Part shown: one piece after another, positions 18,421 to 29,236 of the stretch
Layout of the letters: every line of letters starts with the position of its first letter
How positions within the stretch are numbered: the first letter of the stretch is position 1
Assembly: GCF_905397285.1 (NCBI RefSeq)
Contig: NZ_CAJPUX010000001.1
Location: 1 to 64,000, forward strand
DNA length: 64,000 nt
Direction of reading: 5' to 3'
From: Cupriavidus plantarum
GTDB taxonomy: Bacteria > Pseudomonadota > Gammaproteobacteria > Burkholderiales > Burkholderiaceae
The notes under the pieces: model-generated
Seen by the model: only the letters and a program-made list of their open reading frames with translations
What the model was told of the DNA's origin: nothing
The model's database searches: none
Program-made: the position numbers and the translations under genes

Positions 18421-19594
18421 ACGGCGCGCGCGCCGGCGCTGGCGCTGGGGCGCGGTCATCGCCCTCGTGCTCGGCCTGCATGCGCTGGTGCTGCTGGGGC
18501 TCGTGCGCATGCCGCTGCCCGCGTTGCCGGACATGCCCGACGCGCCGACGCTGCAAGCGATCCTGCTGCCCCCGCCGCCGCCGCCTTCGATCGCGCAGCC
18601 CCAGCCCCAGCCCCAGCCCCAGCCCCAGCCCTTGCCCAGACCGCGGGCCGCGCCGCCATCGCCATCGCCATCGCCTCCCGCCGCTTTCAAGCCTTCGACG
18701 CAGCCATCGACCCAACGATCGACCAAACCATCGACCAAAGCAGCGCCTGAACCCGCGCCCACGCCGGCGTCGCCCGCCCCAGCGCCCCCGCTGGCGACCG
18801 CGGCGGGCGGCCAGACCACGGCGGCGACCGGTGGCGGCGCGGATGGCAACGCAACGGGGGAGGCGGGCGCAGCGGGCGCGGGGGCTGCCGGGGGCGCGGC
18901 GGCGGCGTCCGGTCCGTCCGCCGCTCCTCCAGCGCCCGCCTACGCGGCCCCGGCTTCCGCCACGCTCCAGTACTCGAGCTTCGTCAATGGCGTGCAGAAC
19001 CCGGATGGACTGATCCGCTGGGAGCAGGACGGCGGGCACTACCGGCTGGCCGTGGAGACGCGCGTGCTCTGGTTCCGCTTCGCCTTCCAGAGCACGGGGG
19101 CGTTGAGCGCGCGGGGGCTAGCGCCGGAGCGGTACGAGGAGAACTGGCGCGGCAGGGTGCGCGCCACGCGTATCGACCGCGCGGCGGGCGTGGTCGCGTT
19201 CGAGTCGCGCGGCAACGAGGTGCCGCTGCCTCCGGACATCCAGGATCGCTTCAGCGTTTTCCTGCAGATCGTGGGCTGGGTGCGGGGCGATCCGTCCCGC
19301 TATGCCACGCCGGGTGTGACGGAGACGTTTCATCTGGCCGACACGAGCGATGTGGAAGCCATCCAGGTGCAATACGTGGGCGAGGACGATGTCGACATCG
19401 GCGATGGGCAGTTCCTCGCGCGCGCCAAGCATTTCGTGCGGCTTCCGCGGCGTGCCGGCGACAAACGCCGCGTGGAGATCTGGCTGGCGCCGTCGATCGG
19501 CTGGATGCCCGCGCGGTTGCGGCAGACGGAACCGGACGGCACGCAGATCGACCTCGTCTATCGCGGCGGATCCCACGAGGCGACCGCGCGCTGA
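18296..19594 (+). CDS. DUF3108 domain protein with TonB-like proline-rich linker
   Basis: A protein of up to 432 residues. After a basic N-terminus a single transmembrane helix (WGAVIALVLGLHALVLLGLV, about residues 50-69) leads to a polyproline and Pro-Gln/Ser-Pro linker, a Gly/Ala-rich stretch, and a C-terminal DUF3108 domain (about 205-425, YSSFVNGVQNPDGLIRWEQ onward), a beta-rich periplasmic fold. The overall shape resembles TonB. The ATG at 18296 has GGAAAG 8 bases upstream but overlaps the IclR gene by 125 bases; TTG codons at 18362 and 18371 are alternatives. Function unknown. Confidence 0.75.
   Translation: MQNGAVRSTAACAISPNGSLRNLAILAATRRPTSPAPPASPERRARRRWRWGAVIALVLGLHALVLLGLVRMPLPALPDMPDAPTLQAILLPPPPPPSIAQPQPQPQPQPQPLPRPRAAPPSPSPSPPAAFKPSTQPSTQRSTKPSTKAAPEPAPTPASPAPAPPLATAAGGQTTAATGGGADGNATGEAGAAGAGAAGGAAAASGPSAAPPAPAYAAPASATLQYSSFVNGVQNPDGLIRWEQDGGHYRLAVETRVLWFRFAFQSTGALSARGLAPERYEENWRGRVRATRIDRAAGVVAFESRGNEVPLPPDIQDRFSVFLQIVGWVRGDPSRYATPGVTETFHLADTSDVEAIQVQYVGEDDVDIGDGQFLARAKHFVRLPRRAGDKRRVEIWLAPSIGWMPARLRQTEPDGTQIDLVYRGGSHEATAR
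18596..18631 (+). repeat. Six perfect 6-bp tandem repeats coding (Gln-Pro)n
   Basis: The unit CAGCCC is repeated six times without error inside the linker of the DUF3108 protein. A 6-base unit changes linker length by two residues without shifting the frame, so copy number could vary between strains. Confidence 0.9.
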
Positions 19595-19699
19595 TCCTGG
19601 TGGGAAATTCGCAACGGATCTACAGCGTCAGCATTCCTCCGACAGCAAAATCGGCTGTTGGTGATTGTTCAAACGCTCTCCATCGCCAACCATGAAGCT

Positions 19700-20593
19700 A
19701 TGACATCGAACAACACCACCACGAATCGCGAGAATGAGGGCGCATCTGAGGGCGCATCTGAGGGCGCATCGCCGGGTGCCCGTCGTGTGCATGTGGGCGA
19801 TATCGAGGTGCGCGTCCGCGTGGACGGCACCGAGGGGCCGTGGGTCGTGCTGGTGCATGCGCTCGGCGCGAACCTCACGCTGTGGGACGAGACCGCGGCC
19901 CATCTCGCCGGGCGCTACCGCGTGTTGCGCGTGGATCTGCGCGGCCACGGCGGCAGCGATGCCCCGGTAGGGGCGTACACGATGACGCGGCTCGCGGACG
20001 ACATTGCGAGCGCGATGGACGCGCTGAAGATCGCTCAGGCGCACTTTTGCGGCGTATCGGTCGGCGGCATGGTCGGCCAGACCTTCGCCGTGCGGCACGC
20101 GGAGCGGTTACTGTCGCTGACGCTTGTCGATACGATCAGCCATACACCGGTGAGCGCGCATCCCATGTGGGCGAACCGGATCGGGCAGGTGGAAGCGCAT
20201 GGCATGGCGGGCGTGGCGGACGCCACGCTCCAGCGCTGGCTCACCGAGCCGTTCCGTGCGTCGCATCCAGAAGAGGTGGAACGTATCCGGGCCATGCTGC
20301 TCGGCACGCCGGAGCAGGGGTTCGTTGGGGTCGCGCAGGCGATCATGGCGTTCGATCTGGTCAACGCATTGCCACGCATCCACGTTCCCACCCTTGTGGT
20401 GGTCGGCGCGGATGACGAAGGTTCGCCGGTGGCAATGGCCGAATCGATCGCGGGGGCGATTCCGGCAGCCCGGCTCGTCGTATTACCGGACGCCGCCCAC
20501 CTCGCTTTTATCGAACAGCCGCAGCGGTTTCACGAGGCGCTGGACGCGTTCCTGGGCCATGCGGCGTGCGGAGGCCAGTGTGATATCCCGTAA
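19700..20593 (+). CDS. Alpha/beta hydrolase, 3-oxoadipate enol-lactonase-like
   Basis: A 297-residue alpha/beta hydrolase. It shows the oxyanion region VLVHALGANLTLWDE, RVDLRGHGGSD, the nucleophile elbow GVSVGG (Ser about residue 122), an acid in VVVGADDEGSP and the histidine in LPDAAHLAFIEQP. The layout is closest to PcaD-type enol-lactonases, but no other beta-ketoadipate gene is nearby, so the substrate is open. ATG 19700 is chosen as start; the frame is open to a GTG at 19658. The N-terminus includes a repeat-encoded Gly-Ala-Ser-Glu stretch not found in the core family. Confidence 0.8.
   Translation: MTSNNTTTNRENEGASEGASEGASPGARRVHVGDIEVRVRVDGTEGPWVVLVHALGANLTLWDETAAHLAGRYRVLRVDLRGHGGSDAPVGAYTMTRLADDIASAMDALKIAQAHFCGVSVGGMVGQTFAVRHAERLLSLTLVDTISHTPVSAHPMWANRIGQVEAHGMAGVADATLQRWLTEPFRASHPEEVERIRAMLLGTPEQGFVGVAQAIMAFDLVNALPRIHVPTLVVVGADDEGSPVAMAESIAGAIPAARLVVLPDAAHLAFIEQPQRFHEALDAFLGHAACGGQCDIP
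19736..19770 (+). repeat. 12-bp tandem repeat, three copies
   Basis: GAGGGCGCATCT occurs at 19736, 19748 and 19760 (last copy lacks the final base). It encodes Glu-Gly-Ala-Ser repeats at the N-terminus of the alpha/beta hydrolase and keeps the frame. Confidence 0.9.
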
Positions 20594-20794
20594 CGCGGTT
20601 ACGCGCGTTGAAACACACTGATGCGAAGGGCTCAAGAAACTTGTGCGCGTTGCCGATGCCCAAGATATGCAGGCAGGAAATAAAGAGGGAAAACAAGAGG
20701 GAGACGAAGACGTTTCGAAGCGCGCCCACCGCATGCACTTGAATCACGGGCGACTACCCTCACCTTGGAGGTGAAATCGCGGTTGTTGCGCCGA

Positions 20795-20809
20795 CTATCG
20801 GTGCGATAG
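20795..20809. promoter_or_regulatory. Inverted repeat before the DUF3567 gene
   Basis: CTATCG and CGATAG flank a GTG spacer, 15 bases upstream of the AGGAGG ribosome binding site (20825-20830). It may be an operator or a 5'-leader hairpin. The rest of 20594-20837 holds a purine-rich, unusually AT-rich tract (about 20670-20711) and no gene that I can support. Confidence 0.4.
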
Positions 20810-20837
20810 CCGCTAACCAATGCCAGGAGGTAGTGCG

Positions 20838-21095
20838 ATGCAAATGATCTACAACAGCGACAATTATTGCATTGTCGAGTTTGGAGCAGACGTCGAGCAT
20901 GCGCCCCTAGCCTCGGGCGGCTTTGAGATCGTGGACAAGAATCTGAAACGCGAGATTTTCCTCGGTGGCCAGATGGCCGAGAGCTTCCGCGCGGACGTGA
21001 AACGTCTGATTGAAAGTGAGCCTTCCGTGGAAGAAGTGGACGATTTTCTCGGCAAGTTCGACACCGTGATGAACAACCCGCTGGTCATGCATTGA
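20838..21095 (+). CDS. DUF3567 domain-containing protein
   Basis: A small 85-residue soluble protein starting MQMIYNSDNYCIVEFG, which I recognise as DUF3567, a family common in Burkholderiales with no known function. It is acidic, and its C-terminal half is predicted helical (MAESFRADVKRLIESEPSVEEVDDFLGKF). ATG 20838 is selected because a perfect AGGAGG sits 7 bases upstream. It is monocistronic, closed by a strong terminator shared with the convergent rhodanese gene. The strong ribosome binding site suggests high expression. Confidence 0.85.
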   Translation: MQMIYNSDNYCIVEFGADVEHAPLASGGFEIVDKNLKREIFLGGQMAESFRADVKRLIESEPSVEEVDDFLGKFDTVMNNPLVMH

Positions 21096-21128
21096 CGCGG
21101 GCAACGACGGTCTCGGCAAGCAGTATGG

Positions 21129-21156
21129 AAAAACCGCCCGCTTAGCGGGCGTTTTT
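21129..21156. terminator. Bidirectional rho-independent terminator
   Basis: CGCCCGC (21135-21141), TTA loop, GCGGGCG (21145-21151), followed by five T and preceded by five A. It ends DUF3567 on the plus strand and the rhodanese gene on the minus strand. Confidence 0.9.
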
Positions 21157-21172
21157 CATTGGGCGTTCTTCA

Positions 21173-21565
21173 TCAGTACTGTTCCCACGGTAGCCCGTCG
21201 TGGCGCCAGCCGTTGACCGTGTTGCGATGCCGGTCGGTATCGAGGTCGCCCTCGAAACCGTGCTGGACGTAGTAGACGGTGACGAAGCCCGCGCCTTCGA
21301 GCGCGCGCGCCGCGGCGGTGGAGCGGTTGCCGCTGCGGCAGATCAGCAGGACGGGCCGCGCCGAAACATGGCCGGCGAGCTTCTTCACGTTCTGCACGAA
21401 GTGCGGGTTGACCTCCCAGTCCGGGCCGTCGTTCCACGGCACGTTGTGGGCGCCCTTGGGATGGCCGACAAACAGGTATTCCATCTCGCTGCGGCAGTCG
21501 ATGAACAGCGCATCGGGCTCGCGGTCGAGCAATTGTCGGGCGTCGGTGGGAATCAGCGGTTGCAT
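21173..21565 (-). CDS. Rhodanese-like domain protein
   Basis: A 130-residue single-domain rhodanese. The active-site loop is ICRSGNRST with the catalytic Cys at about residue 75; [24 protein letters not shown] matches the conserved N-terminal CH2A region. It probably carries a sulfur or acts on thiosulfate or persulfide donors in the cytoplasm; no signal peptide is present. It is divergent from metH with 129 bases between starts. A link to sulfur amino-acid metabolism is possible but rests on position only. Confidence 0.9.
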   Translation of the reverse strand: MQPLIPTDARQLLDREPDALFIDCRSEMEYLFVGHPKGAHNVPWNDGPDWEVNPHFVQNVKKLAGHVSARPVLLICRSGNRSTAAARALEGAGFVTVYYVQHGFEGDLDTDRHRNTVNGWRHDGLPWEQY

Positions 21566-21694
21566 GCGGGCGGACGACGTGCGGCGGATAGGGCTCCCAG
21601 TGTAGTGCCGACGCCCCGCGGTCCGCAACCGCAAACCATTGACGCAACTGGTAAAATCGCGGTCTTGCCGCATCGAACCGAACCGAGCTCCGAC

Positions 21695-22771
21695 ATGAGT
21701 GCCGACATCCAAGCTGTCCAACCCGACACGCGCCCAGACACGCGTCCTTACACGCGTGGCGCCCGCCTGCCGCAACTGCTGCGCGAGCGCATCCTGATTC
21801 TCGATGGCGCGATGGGCACCATGATCCAGCGCTACAAGCTGTCGGAAGCCGATTATCGCGGCGCGCGCTTCGTTGACCACCACATCGACGTCAAGGGCAA
21901 CAACGAGCTGCTGCTGCTCACGCGCCCGCAGGTCATCAGCGAAATCCACGAGCAGTATCTCGCGGCCGGCGCCGACATCATCGAGACGAATACCTTCGGT
22001 GCGACGCGCGTCGCGCAGGAAGACTACAAGATGGCCGACCTGGCGTACGAGATGAACGTCGAGGCCGCGCGCCTTGCCCGCGCCGCGTGCGACAAATATT
22101 CGACGCCCGACAAGCCGCGCTTCGTCGCAGGCGCGTTCGGTCCCACGCCGAAGACCGCGAGCATCTCGCCGGACGTGAACGACCCCGGCGCGCGCAACGT
22201 CGATTTCGAGGAATTGCGCGCGTCGTACTACGAGCAGGGCAAGGCGCTGCTCGAGGGCGGTGCCGACGTGTTCCTCGTCGAGACCATCTTCGACACGCTC
22301 AATGCCAAGGCGGCGCTGTTCGCGATCGACCAGCTGTTCGAGGACACCGGCGAGCGCGTGCCCGTGATGATCTCGGGCACCGTCACGGACGCATCGGGCC
22401 GCATTCTCTCCGGCCAGACCGTGGAGGCGTTCTGGAACAGCCTGCGCCATGCGCGCCCCGTGACGTTCGGCCTCAACTGCGCGCTGGGCGCCACGCTGAT
22501 GCGCCCCTACGTGGCCGAGCTCGCCAAGGTCTGCGATGTGCCCATCTCCTGCTACCCGAATGCTGGCCTGCCCAACCCGATGAGCGACACAGGCTTCGAC
22601 GAAACCCCGGAGGTCACGTCGTCGCTGGTCGAGGAGTTCGCGGCCTCGGGCCTCGTGAACCTGGTGGGCGGATGCTGCGGCACCACGCCCGAGCATATCG
22701 CCGCCATCGCGAAGCGGGTTGCCGACAAGGCCCCGCGCGCGTGGCCCGGCCACTATCGCGACGCCGCCTGA
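21695..22771 (+). CDS. metH: Methionine synthase, homocysteine-binding module
   Basis: A 358-residue stand-alone homocysteine S-methyltransferase domain equivalent to the first module of cobalamin-dependent MetH. It starts the domain with [19 protein letters not shown] and carries the three zinc-binding cysteines: Cys262 in FGLNCALG and Cys327/Cys328 in [10 protein letters not shown]. The folate, cobalamin and activation modules are in the next gene, 47 bases downstream. The split is thus a genuine two-gene arrangement, not a frameshift: the first gene ends cleanly and the second has its own start. Confidence 0.93.
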   Translation: MSADIQAVQPDTRPDTRPYTRGARLPQLLRERILILDGAMGTMIQRYKLSEADYRGARFVDHHIDVKGNNELLLLTRPQVISEIHEQYLAAGADIIETNTFGATRVAQEDYKMADLAYEMNVEAARLARAACDKYSTPDKPRFVAGAFGPTPKTASISPDVNDPGARNVDFEELRASYYEQGKALLEGGADVFLVETIFDTLNAKAALFAIDQLFEDTGERVPVMISGTVTDASGRILSGQTVEAFWNSLRHARPVTFGLNCALGATLMRPYVAELAKVCDVPISCYPNAGLPNPMSDTGFDETPEVTSSLVEEFAASGLVNLVGGCCGTTPEHIAAIAKRVADKAPRAWPGHYRDAA

Positions 22772-22818
22772 TCCCGCGCCCCGTCCTAACAAATCGCGTC
22801 AAAACAAAAGCATTCGCC

Positions 22819-25566
<2,748 letters not shown>

Positions 25567-25579
25567 CGGCATGTCAACG

Positions 25580-25623
25580 CCCGGCGCGCGCGCCGTACCC
25601 CTTCCGGTACGCGCGCGCCGGGG
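25580..25623 (+). terminator. Large GC hairpin after metH
   Basis: CCCGGCGCGCGC plus GTACC on the left pairs with GGTAC plus GCGCGCGCCGGG on the right, with a 3-base bulge and a short C/T loop. This is a 17-bp stem 13 bases after the metH stop. No T-tract follows, so termination would be atypical; mRNA 3'-end protection is an alternative. Confidence 0.6.
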
Positions 25624-25630
25624 AGTGTGT

Positions 25631-25657
25631 GGGGAAGGGTGTGGGGAAGGGCGTGGG
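25631..25657 (+). other. Putative G-quadruplex motif
   Basis: Five G-runs (GGGG, GGG, GGGG, GGG, GGG) are separated by the short loops AA, TGT, AA and CGT. This satisfies the usual G3+N1-7 rule. It arises from a degenerate 12-base repeat (GTGTGGGGAAGG) and directly follows the metH hairpin. On transcript the motif would be in the sense strand. Confidence 0.6.
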
Positions 25658-25825
25658 AAAGGCACCGCTTTCCCGCAATATCCTGCTTACCGCTGCTTAC
25701 AGGGCATCACAAGTGCTCACAGACGGTGCGGGACGGACTCCATAGACTGAGCCTCAGTTCACGTGACATCGCGTGAATGCCGCGGCGAATGTTTCGCCTC
25801 GGTGCATCTGAAAGGAGTCTCTCCC

Positions 25826-26221
25826 ATGAAAAAGCTGCTGATCTCCCTGTCCGCTCTCTCGATTGCCGCCGCCTCGTCGCTCGCCATGGCACAAGGCACC
25901 GGCGTGTCCGCCGGCACGCAGGCCGGCGCTGGCCTGACGGCACCGGCCGCGGCCGGTACGTCCTCGGGTACCGCGGGTACGTCAGCGGGAGCGCAGGCCG
26001 GTGGAGGCGCGAGCGTCGCCACGCCGGGCGCGGCCGATACCGGCGCGGACGCCAAGGCAGACACGAAGGCAGAGAGCAAGACGGGCGCCAAGCATGGCAA
26101 GCATGCCGGCAAGGAAACCAGGGAAACGAAGGGCGCCAAGTCGAAGAAGGGCACCGAGGCCAGCCTCGGCACCAGCGCGGTGACGGGCGGCAGCACGGAC
26201 GCCGGCAGCAAGATCCAGTAA
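25826..26221 (+). CDS. Exported low-complexity Ala/Gly/Lys protein
   Basis: A 131-residue protein with a clear signal peptide (MKKLLISLSALSIAAASS then LAMAQ, cleavage near residue 23). The mature part is first Gly/Ala/Thr-rich (about 24-72) and then strongly basic (about 74-112: ADTKAESKTGAKHGKHAGKE and onwards), ending in a Ser/Gly tail. No known domain is visible, so the function is unknown. AAGGAG lies 8 bases before the ATG, and a strong terminator follows, so it is a single-gene transcript. Homologues of similar composition occur in Cupriavidus/Ralstonia to my knowledge. Confidence 0.75.
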   Translation: MKKLLISLSALSIAAASSLAMAQGTGVSAGTQAGAGLTAPAAAGTSSGTAGTSAGAQAGGGASVATPGAADTGADAKADTKAESKTGAKHGKHAGKETRETKGAKSKKGTEASLGTSAVTGGSTDAGSKIQ

Positions 26222-26245
26222 CCGGCAGACCGCCATCCCCCAGCA

Positions 26246-26270
26246 AGGGCGCCTTCGGGCGCCCTTTTTT
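26246..26270 (+). terminator. Rho-independent terminator with TTCG tetraloop
   Basis: AGGGCGCC (26246-26253), TTCG, GGCGCCCT (26258-26265), then six T. It ends the small exported-protein gene. Confidence 0.93.
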
Positions 26271-26303
26271 ACGCCCGCAAGCCCATGTAAATCCTGCATG
26301 TCA

Positions 26304-26349
26304 TGTCAGCCTGACACCGACATCCTTGCGCAGGCCTCCGCACTACAAT
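26304..26349 (+). promoter_or_regulatory. Palindromic operator candidate and -10 of the response-regulator gene
   Basis: TGTCAG (26304-26309), one base, CTGACA (26311-26316) is a perfect inverted repeat. TACAAT at 26344-26349 is a good -10 about 62 bases before the start codon, and the palindrome would lie just upstream of the -35 region, a typical activator position. No good -35 is seen. GGAGAG precedes the ATG at 26412. Confidence 0.45.
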
Positions 26350-26411
26350 GCAAGAAACCGGCCCGTTCCGCCTAGCGCACCGGGCTGCCCCTTTACCGTG
26401 GAGAGACACCG

Positions 26412-27044
26412 ATGATCCGCGTCTTGATCGCCGATGATCATGAGATCGTGCGCGCGGGTTTGCGCCAGTTCATTTCCGAAGAGCCTGACATCAAAGTGAC
26501 GGGCGAAGCCGCGAGCGGCGATGAAGTGATGGCGCAGTTGCGCGACAGCGAGTTCGATGTCCTCGTGCTCGATATTTCCATGCCGGACCGCAACGGCATC
26601 GATGTGCTCAAGCTGATTCGGCAACGTCTGCCCAATCTGCCGGTACTCATTCTGTCCACCTACCCCGAAGACCAGTACGCGATCAACCTGATCCGCGCCG
26701 GGGCTTCAGGCTACCTCACCAAGGAAAGCGCGCCCGACGACCTCGTCAAGGCGATTCGCACCGTGGCGCAGGGCCGCCGGTATGTGAGCGCCACGGTCGC
26801 CGACCTGCTGATCGGCGGCCTCGACAAGCCGACCGAGCAACCGGTCCACCAGACGCTGTCCGAGCGCGAGTTCCAGATCTTCTGCAAACTCTCGCGCGGC
26901 CAGTCCGTCTCCGTCATTGCCGATGAACTGTTCCTGAGCGTGAAGACCGTCAGTACTTACCGCTCCCGCATCCTGGAGAAGATGGGCATGAAGACCAATG
27001 CCGACCTGACCTACTACGCCATCAAGAACGGCCTGGTCGAGTAA
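26412..27044 (+). CDS. NarL/LuxR-family response regulator
   Basis: A 210-residue two-domain regulator. The receiver domain (about 1-120) has the acidic pair in LIADDHEIV, phospho-acceptor Asp54 in VLDISMPDRNG, the switch Thr/Ser in LSTYPE and Lys in LTKES. The C-terminal LuxR-type helix-turn-helix (about 145-205) reads LSEREFQIFCKLSRGQSVSVIADELFLSVKTVSTYRSRI. It most likely pairs with the CHASE3 histidine kinase encoded on the opposite strand 527 bases downstream (27571-28983). The target genes are unknown. Confidence 0.92.
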   Translation: MIRVLIADDHEIVRAGLRQFISEEPDIKVTGEAASGDEVMAQLRDSEFDVLVLDISMPDRNGIDVLKLIRQRLPNLPVLILSTYPEDQYAINLIRAGASGYLTKESAPDDLVKAIRTVAQGRRYVSATVADLLIGGLDKPTEQPVHQTLSEREFQIFCKLSRGQSVSVIADELFLSVKTVSTYRSRILEKMGMKTNADLTYYAIKNGLVE

Positions 27045-27105
27045 GCCGCGCCAACCCTCATCGCACCCACGCCCATCGCCTAGTCCGTACCCGAACCCCA
27101 GAGCC

Positions 27106-27513
27106 ATGCCGGAGCAAGCCGCGGCCTCTTCGCACCGATTGCTGCGAGTCCTCCTGATCGAGGACTCGCCGGTGCTGCGCGGCATGTTGCTGGAGTACCT
27201 CGATGCGTTTCCGTTCGTGGAGAGCGTGGACTGGGCCGATACCGAAAGCACGGCGATCCGGCTAGCGAGCGAGGGCAACTATCACGTCGTGATCTGCGAC
27301 CTGCAGCTCCGGCAGGGCAACGGCATCAATGTGCTGCGGGAAATGCAGAAAGCCGCGTTGCCCGGCATCCGCATTGTCTACACCAACCACGCGCAGGTCT
27401 CGATGTATCGCCGCCAGTGCAGCGAGGCCGGTGCCGACTACTTCTTTGACAAGTCGCTCGAGCTGGAACAGGTGTTCCGCGTCATCGAGGACTACGCCAC
27501 CTCTCCGCAGTAA
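27106..27513 (+). CDS. Single-domain response regulator (receiver only)
   Basis: A 135-residue protein consisting only of a receiver domain. It retains all active residues: Glu/Asp in LLIEDSPVL, phospho-acceptor Asp in VICDLQLRQGNG, the switch Thr in VYTNHA and Lys in FFDKS. There is no output domain, so it probably relays or buffers phosphate or binds a partner protein. It lies 61 bases after the NarL-type regulator in the same direction and converges on the histidine kinase gene, suggesting a three-protein circuit. Confidence 0.88.
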   Translation: MPEQAAASSHRLLRVLLIEDSPVLRGMLLEYLDAFPFVESVDWADTESTAIRLASEGNYHVVICDLQLRQGNGINVLREMQKAALPGIRIVYTNHAQVSMYRRQCSEAGADYFFDKSLELEQVFRVIEDYATSPQ

Positions 27514-27570
27514 CCGCTGAGCCCCGGAAGGGAAAACAGGGAGTAGGAAAGAGGCCCCGGGCCTCGACCC

Positions 27571-28983
27571 TCACGCCTCGACTTCCTCCTCGGGCGGCGC
27601 CAGCACCGTCGTCGTCAACGGCACCACCACACGCACCGTCACGCCCTTGCCTGGCGCGGAATCGATATGCATCGTGCCGCCGAGCGCCGTCACGCGTTGC
27701 TCCATCCCCAACAGTCCATGATGGCCGGCCGTGCTGCCCGCGTCGAAGTCGGGCGGCAGGCCTATGCCGTCGTCGCGCACCACCAGCGTGAGCGCCTGCG
27801 GGGTGCAGGCGAGGCTGACCGCCACGTGCCGCGCTTCCGCATACTTGCTCGCGTTGTTGAGCGACTCCTGCACGATGCGATAGAGCGCGATGGCCGCGCT
27901 GTCGCGCAGTTGCGGCACCGTTTCCGGCAGATCGACCGTGGTCTCCCATTCGTTGCGCGTGCCTACGTCCTCCACGGTCTGCACGATTGCCTCGCGCAGG
28001 CCCAGGTTCAGCAGCACCGTCGGCCGCAGGTCCTCGATCAGCCGGCGCTTGATCTGGATGCTCTGGTCCACGTGGAGCATCACGCGGGTGATCTTGTCGC
28101 GCGCTTCGGGATGGGTCTCCTGCACGCGCAGCCGCACCCAGTGCAGGTCCAGCTTGATGGCGGTAAGGATCGCGCCGAGCTCGTCGTGCAGTTCGCGCGC
28201 AAGGCGGGTCTTCTCGTCTTCGGTCACGCGCTGCAAGTGGGCGGCCAGCGCGGAAAGCTGGCGCGTGCGCGCGCGCACCTTGCGGTCCAGCCGCGCGCTT
28301 TCCTCTTCCAGCTGCACGCGCGCCGCTTCCGCCATCGCCATGCGGCGCGAATGGCCGAGCCCCACCGCGACGAGCAGCAGGATGTTGATCGCGGTCAGCA
28401 GGCCGATGCCGTAGCGCGAGAGCTGCAGATCGTGTTCGGCCGCTTCCAGGTTATGCGTGACGGTGCCGGATTCGCGCGCCTGCAGATGCTCGAGTCCGCG
28501 GCGCGCGTTCTCCATCGTCTGCTTGCCGTAGTCGGTGCGGATGAGGTCGAGCGCCACGTCGACGTCGCGCTTGCCGTAGACCAGCGTGAGCGCCATCTCG
28601 TTGACCTTGCGCGTGACGAACTGCGAGGTCTCCGCGAACAGACGCAGGCCTTCCGGATCGTCGGCGTAATGCTGGCGAATCTGCTGCATCAGCTGCGTGA
28701 TGCGCGGCAGCGCCGCGTAATAGGGATCGAGGTAGCTTTCCTTGCCCGTCAGCAGGAAACCGCGCTGGCCCGCTTCCGCATTGACGAGTTCGCCCACGAG
28801 CGCGCCGAGATCGCTCTGCAGCTGCTGCGAGCGCACGGCCTGCGTATAGCCTTCGCGCAGGCGGAGGTTGCCGGTTTCCGAGGCGATGAGGACGGCCAGC
28901 GTCAGCACGATGCCGCCGGCGAGCAGCAGCGTGTTTCTGAGGAGAAGGGAATGCTTGACCATGTCGTTGAACCCGGAAAACAC
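27571..28983 (-). CDS. CHASE3-domain sensor histidine kinase (NarX-like HisKA_3 type)
   Basis: A 470-residue membrane kinase. Two helices (about residues 14-36 and 193-212) flank a periplasmic CHASE3 domain (about 40-185, with GQRGFLLTGKESYL). A coiled coil follows, then HisKA_3 with the phospho-histidine in LARELHDELGAILTAIK and HATPase_c (NNASKYAEARH, DDGIGLPPDFD, GHHGLLGMEQRV). This kinase type usually phosphorylates NarL-type regulators, matching the convergent gene at 26412. The GTG at 28983 has AAAGG 8 bases upstream; ATG 28962 is an alternative. A C-terminal Glu-rich tail ends the protein. Confidence 0.9.
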   Translation of the reverse strand: MFSGFNDMVKHSLLLRNTLLLAGGIVLTLAVLIASETGNLRLREGYTQAVRSQQLQSDLGALVGELVNAEAGQRGFLLTGKESYLDPYYAALPRITQLMQQIRQHYADDPEGLRLFAETSQFVTRKVNEMALTLVYGKRDVDVALDLIRTDYGKQTMENARRGLEHLQARESGTVTHNLEAAEHDLQLSRYGIGLLTAINILLLVAVGLGHSRRMAMAEAARVQLEEESARLDRKVRARTRQLSALAAHLQRVTEDEKTRLARELHDELGAILTAIKLDLHWVRLRVQETHPEARDKITRVMLHVDQSIQIKRRLIEDLRPTVLLNLGLREAIVQTVEDVGTRNEWETTVDLPETVPQLRDSAAIALYRIVQESLNNASKYAEARHVAVSLACTPQALTLVVRDDGIGLPPDFDAGSTAGHHGLLGMEQRVTALGGTMHIDSAPGKGVTVRVVVPLTTTVLAPPEEEVEA

Positions 28984-29166
28984 CGAAGAAGCCTTTGTTG
29001 ATGCGCGGCCATAGGATCACATCATGCGCGCGGGGTCAATCGTACCGGGCCCCCCAATTGCCCGCATCCGGCGCGCAGCGTGGTGCGGTGTAGGACTCGG
29101 CTGACATGTGAATCGGCGGCGTTTCGGTTTTTGGTGAAGCACCCGGCCCCTACGATGAGCCTATGA

Positions 29167-29188
29167 GCTTGCGCACCGTGGCGCAAGC
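29167..29188. promoter_or_regulatory. Perfect 8-bp inverted repeat before the DUF1328 gene
   Basis: GCTTGCGC (29167-29174) and GCGCAAGC (29181-29188) flank ACCGTG. It sits 49 bases before the start codon and could be an operator or a leader hairpin. The surrounding gap 28984-29236 shows no gene; it separates the divergent kinase and DUF1328 genes. Confidence 0.4.
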
Positions 29189-29236
29189 AGAAGGCGCCGA
29201 AAGCCGGTGCACTTCGCTAACCTCGGGAGACCGGCC

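Noticed and set aside
21600..21694. SAM, SAH or cobalamin riboswitch before metH
   Set aside because: The leader is under 100 bases and I find none of the conserved core elements; only a TAAAAT -10-like element is visible.
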